A DNA stretch of 6,792 nucleotides from Deltaproteobacteria bacterium (lineage in GTDB: Bacteria; Desulfobacterota; Desulfobacteria; Desulfobacterales; UBA11574). The notes beneath the pieces are model-generated. The model searched no databases, was not told the DNA's origin, and was given only the letters and a program-made list of their open reading frames with translations. A program made the translations under genes and the position numbers. Positions 4,797-6,792 of the stretch are shown here, piece after piece. The stretch covers positions 1 through 6,792 of the forward strand of contig JAFDBA010000124.1 in NCBI GenBank assembly GCA_019313505.1, written 5' to 3'. Each line of letters opens with the position of its first letter. Position 1 is the first letter of the stretch.

Positions 4797-6017
4797 ATGG
4801 GTTTAATTGTACAAAAATTTGGCGGCACATCGGTCGCTAATCTTGAACAGATCCACAGTGTCGCAAAACGGGTTGCGAAAACATATGACCAGGGCAATGA
4901 CGTGGTTGTCATTCTGTCAGCCATGGCCGGAGTCACAGATGGCCTGATTGATATGGCAACCAAGATAAGTGAATCACCGGAAAAACGTGAGCTCGATGTT
5001 CTTCTGGCCACAGGCGAGCAAACAACGGCAGCTCTTCTGGCAATAACCCTAAATGCCATGAACTACCCTGCCCTGTCAATGCTCGGACATCAGGCCAAGG
5101 TGGTTACTGACTGCTCATTTGGTAATGCACGAATAATTGAAATCGGCGCTGAATATCTTATAGACATTATCAAAAAACGGAATATCGTTGTGGTGGCCGG
5201 ATTTCAGGGATGTGATATCAAAGGTAACATTACAACTCTGGGGCGAGGAGGATCAGACACAACTGCCGTGGCAATTGCCTCGGCCCTGAAGGCTGATCTT
5301 TGCGAGATCTATACCGATGTGGATGGAATCTACACCGCTGATCCTAATGTCTGTGAGAAAGCAAAAAAGATTGATAAAATTTCCTATGACGAAATGCTTA
5401 ACATGGCCAGTCTTGGCGCCAAAGTCCTGCAGATCCGGTCCGTTGGATTTGCCAAAAAATATAATGTCCCTGTTCATGTAAGATCATCTTTCAGCGAGGA
5501 GGAAGGAACCATGGTTGTTAGTGAAGACGCCGGCATGGAGAGCCTTATTGTATCCGCAGTTACCCACGACAAAGATCAAGCCCGCATCACCCTTAAAAAG
5601 GTTCATGACCAGCCGGGTATTGCAGCTAAAATTTTTACGCCAATTGCCGACGCCGGTATTGTTGTGGATATGATCATTCAAAATACACGAGCCCAAGGTC
5701 AAACGGACCTCACATTTACAGTCCCCAAAAAAGATTTTCAAATGGCCATGGAAATCGAACTAAAGGTGGCGGAGGAAATAGGAGCCGTGGACGTTCTGGG
5801 GGATAAAAATATTGCGAAGGTATCTGTTATCGGCGTGGGGATGAAAAACCATTCCGGGGTGGCATCAATAATGTTTAACACTCTGGCCAAGGAAAACATC
5901 AATATAATAATGATCAGCACTTCGGAAATCAGAATTTCCTGTATCATTGAAGAAAAGTATACCGAGCTTGCTGTTCGGGTTCTTCACACGGTATTTGGAT
6001 TGGACGAAGAAGATTAA
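4797..6017 (+). CDS. lysC: Aspartate kinase, feedback-regulated (alpha subunit)
   Basis: Phosphorylates L-aspartate with ATP, the first step toward lysine, threonine, methionine and diaminopimelate. 406 residues, the usual size for the LysC class. The amino-acid-kinase domain (1-235) has KFGGTS (7-12), ATGEQ (71-75), GRGGSD (149-154) and DVDGIYTADP (174-183). Two interlocked ACT domains follow (about 262-335 and 343-405), the second with the effector-loop segment MISTSEIRISCII. These bind lysine and/or threonine, so the enzyme should be feedback-inhibited. GAGG lies 8 nt before the ATG. The gene follows the ACT-domain gene by 76 bp and may be partly cotranscribed with it. A second translation start inside the gene is described separately. 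Confidence 0.97.
   Translation: MGLIVQKFGGTSVANLEQIHSVAKRVAKTYDQGNDVVVILSAMAGVTDGLIDMATKISESPEKRELDVLLATGEQTTAALLAITLNAMNYPALSMLGHQAKVVTDCSFGNARIIEIGAEYLIDIIKKRNIVVVAGFQGCDIKGNITTLGRGGSDTTAVAIASALKADLCEIYTDVDGIYTADPNVCEKAKKIDKISYDEMLNMASLGAKVLQIRSVGFAKKYNVPVHVRSSFSEEEGTMVVSEDAGMESLIVSAVTHDKDQARITLKKVHDQPGIAAKIFTPIADAGIVVDMIIQNTRAQGQTDLTFTVPKKDFQMAMEIELKVAEEIGAVDVLGDKNIAKVSVIGVGMKNHSGVASIMFNTLAKENINIIMISTSEIRISCIIEEKYTELAVRVLHTVFGLDEED
5511..6017 (+). CDS. Candidate internal start giving the aspartate kinase beta (regulatory) subunit
   Basis: Inside lysC, GAGGAGG (5496-5502) stands 8 nt before an in-frame ATG (codon 239). Starting there gives 168 residues containing only the two ACT domains. 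Bacillus subtilis and Corynebacterium glutamicum LysC are known to make such a beta subunit from an in-frame internal start at the same domain border, with alpha2beta2 assembly. The position and length agree. Translation here is inferred, since the GAG-GAG-GAA codons could serve coding alone. Confidence 0.5.
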   Translation: MVVSEDAGMESLIVSAVTHDKDQARITLKKVHDQPGIAAKIFTPIADAGIVVDMIIQNTRAQGQTDLTFTVPKKDFQMAMEIELKVAEEIGAVDVLGDKNIAKVSVIGVGMKNHSGVASIMFNTLAKENINIIMISTSEIRISCIIEEKYTELAVRVLHTVFGLDEED

Positions 6018-6039
6018 TCCGGATTGGCCTCGATTTCTT

Positions 6040-6135
6040 ATGAAAAAGTTTGATATTGACCAAATGGTTTTCACTATTGTATTGGCAGCAGTAATTCTTG
6101 GCGTCATAATCTACAGAGTTCTTCATCATTTTTGA
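6040..6135 (+). CDS. Possible 31-aa single-span membrane protein
   Basis: A short frame starts 22 nt after the lysC stop: MKKFDIDQMVFTIVLAAVIL and onward to RVLHHF. It has a charged N-terminus, one hydrophobic span of about 18 residues (9-26) and a basic end, so it could be an inner-membrane miniprotein. There is no clear ribosome binding site, so translation would depend on coupling to lysC or may not occur. The frame is also open upstream into lysC without a better start. No family recognised. Confidence 0.35.
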   Translation: MKKFDIDQMVFTIVLAAVILGVIIYRVLHHF

Positions 6136-6178
6136 CAAATATTGCTTCTGCAAATCAAAAATGCCGGCACGCAAAAAA

Positions 6179-6203
6179 CACTCTTTCCCTTTTTTAAAGA
6201 GTG
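6179..6203 (+). promoter_or_regulatory. Hairpin covering the ribosome binding site of the J-domain gene
   Basis: CACTCTTT (6179-6186) pairs perfectly with AAAGAGTG (6196-6203) across a 9-nt loop, CCCTTTTTT. The right arm contains AAAGAG, the only Shine-Dalgarno-like sequence for the ATG at 6210 (8 nt away). Folding would hide the ribosome site. It is not a terminator, because the T-run is in the loop. Confidence 0.4.
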
Positions 6204-6209
6204 CTGATA

Positions 6210-6659
6210 ATGAAAATTCTTCTGATAATTTTAGGCTTGATTTATGTATTGAGCCCCTACGACATTCTTCCTGATTATTTTGTCGGCTGGGGCTGGCTTG
6301 ATGATATAGTCCTTATATTCTTTCTGTGGCGATTCTTGAAAAATCTCAGCCAGAAACAATCCGGTGCCAAGAGCTTTTATCAACAACGCCGCCAATATTT
6401 CGAACAGAATAAAAGATCTAACGAAAAAGAATCCCCTGGAACGGACTCCGGATTCAAAAAAGCCAGTATAAAAGATCCATTCAAGGTATTGAATATCCCA
6501 AGAAATGCATCACGGGAAGAAATTAAAAAATCTTATAAGCAACTTGCAAACAAATACCATCCGGACAAAGTGCTTCATCTGGGAGATGAGTTCAAAAAAT
6601 TGGCGGAAGAGCGCTTCAAAGAGATACAGGAGGCATATCGGGAATTGTCATCTAACTAA
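6210..6659 (+). CDS. DUF1232 membrane segment fused to a J-domain (DnaJ-like co-chaperone)
   Basis: 149 residues. The N-terminus (1-45) is hydrophobic with SPYDILPDYF (15-24) and GWLDDIVLIFFLW (28-40), the signature of the DUF1232/YkvA family, and probably anchors the protein in the membrane. A charged linker rich in Gln, Lys and Ser follows (46-86). Residues 88-146 are a J-domain: DPFKVLNIPRNASREEIKKS, YHPDK with the HPD triad (117-119) that stimulates Hsp70 ATPase, and FKEIQEAYREL. It likely recruits DnaK to the membrane, an inference from domains. No zinc-finger or C-terminal substrate-binding parts of true DnaJ are present. A GTG at 6201 in the same frame is an alternative start, but the ATG at 6210 has AAAGAG 8 nt ahead. 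Confidence 0.88.
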   Translation: MKILLIILGLIYVLSPYDILPDYFVGWGWLDDIVLIFFLWRFLKNLSQKQSGAKSFYQQRRQYFEQNKRSNEKESPGTDSGFKKASIKDPFKVLNIPRNASREEIKKSYKQLANKYHPDKVLHLGDEFKKLAEERFKEIQEAYRELSSN

Positions 6660-6685
6660 AACAGCGAAAAAAGGAGGGTAACTTC

Positions 6686-6792
6686 ATGACTCAAAATACA
6701 TTCAAGGCAATGGTCGTCACAGAAGGAGAGAACAATCAGTTTATTATGGAAATCAAGGACAGAAACCTTGATAGCCTTCCACAAGGAGATGT
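6686..6792 (+). CDS. YhdH/AcuI-type quinone oxidoreductase/acryloyl-CoA reductase, N-terminal part
   Basis: Only 35 complete codons are in the window, and the frame runs off the right edge. They read MTQNTFKAMVV, then a stretch ending IKDRNLDSLPQGDV, which fits the N-terminus of the YhdH/YhfP branch of zinc-free medium-chain dehydrogenases (TFKALVV...LPxGDV). Members reduce acryloyl-CoA or related enoyl or quinone substrates with NADPH. GGAGG is 8 nt before the ATG, a strong ribosome site, and the gene starts 26 bp after the J-domain gene, so cotranscription is possible. The catalytic and nucleotide-binding parts cannot be seen, so the substrate is undetermined. Confidence 0.65.
   Translation, partial: MTQNTFKAMVVTEGENNQFIMEIKDRNLDSLPQGD

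Overview
This 6.8 kb window looks like chromosomal DNA of an anaerobic bacterium, most plausibly a sulfate-reducer-like Desulfobacterota (former Deltaproteobacteria). That assignment is an inference from moderate-to-low GC content, an apparent selenoprotein, the cold-shock, ACT-domain and YhdH-type genes, and a lysine-rich histone-like protein. No rRNA, tRNA or phylogenetic marker is present to confirm it.

The left part (1-2830) is coded on the minus strand. It holds an arsenite methyltransferase (arsM) whose frame is interrupted by an in-frame UGA. The frame continues past the UGA for another 58 codons of normal ArsM C-terminus. A perfect 7-bp hairpin with a GGU-containing loop lies 21 nt after the UGA, so this is read as a selenocysteine ArsM. 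Next comes a complete AAA_14/DUF4143 ATPase with a promoter placed so that its mRNA should be leaderless. Behind it lies a previously unlabelled remnant of a VapC/PIN toxin gene, broken by a frameshift and an internal deletion.

The middle (2830-4100) has a structured gene-poor stretch with inverted repeats and a candidate short terminated transcript. It is followed on the plus strand by a histone-like Lys/Ala-rich protein with a C-terminal winged-helix-like domain, then a cold-shock protein with a long 5' leader and its own terminator.

The right part (4200-6792), all plus strand, carries a tandem ACT-domain protein (also with a leaderless-type promoter) and lysC aspartate kinase. Inside lysC a strong ribosome binding site and ATG would give a separate 168-residue regulatory (beta) subunit. 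After lysC come a possible 31-residue membrane protein, a DUF1232-J-domain fusion whose ribosome binding site lies in a hairpin, and the first 35 codons of a YhdH/AcuI-type oxidoreductase running off the window. The ACT protein and LysC fit together as amino-acid-responsive proteins of the aspartate pathway. The other genes look like independent units.
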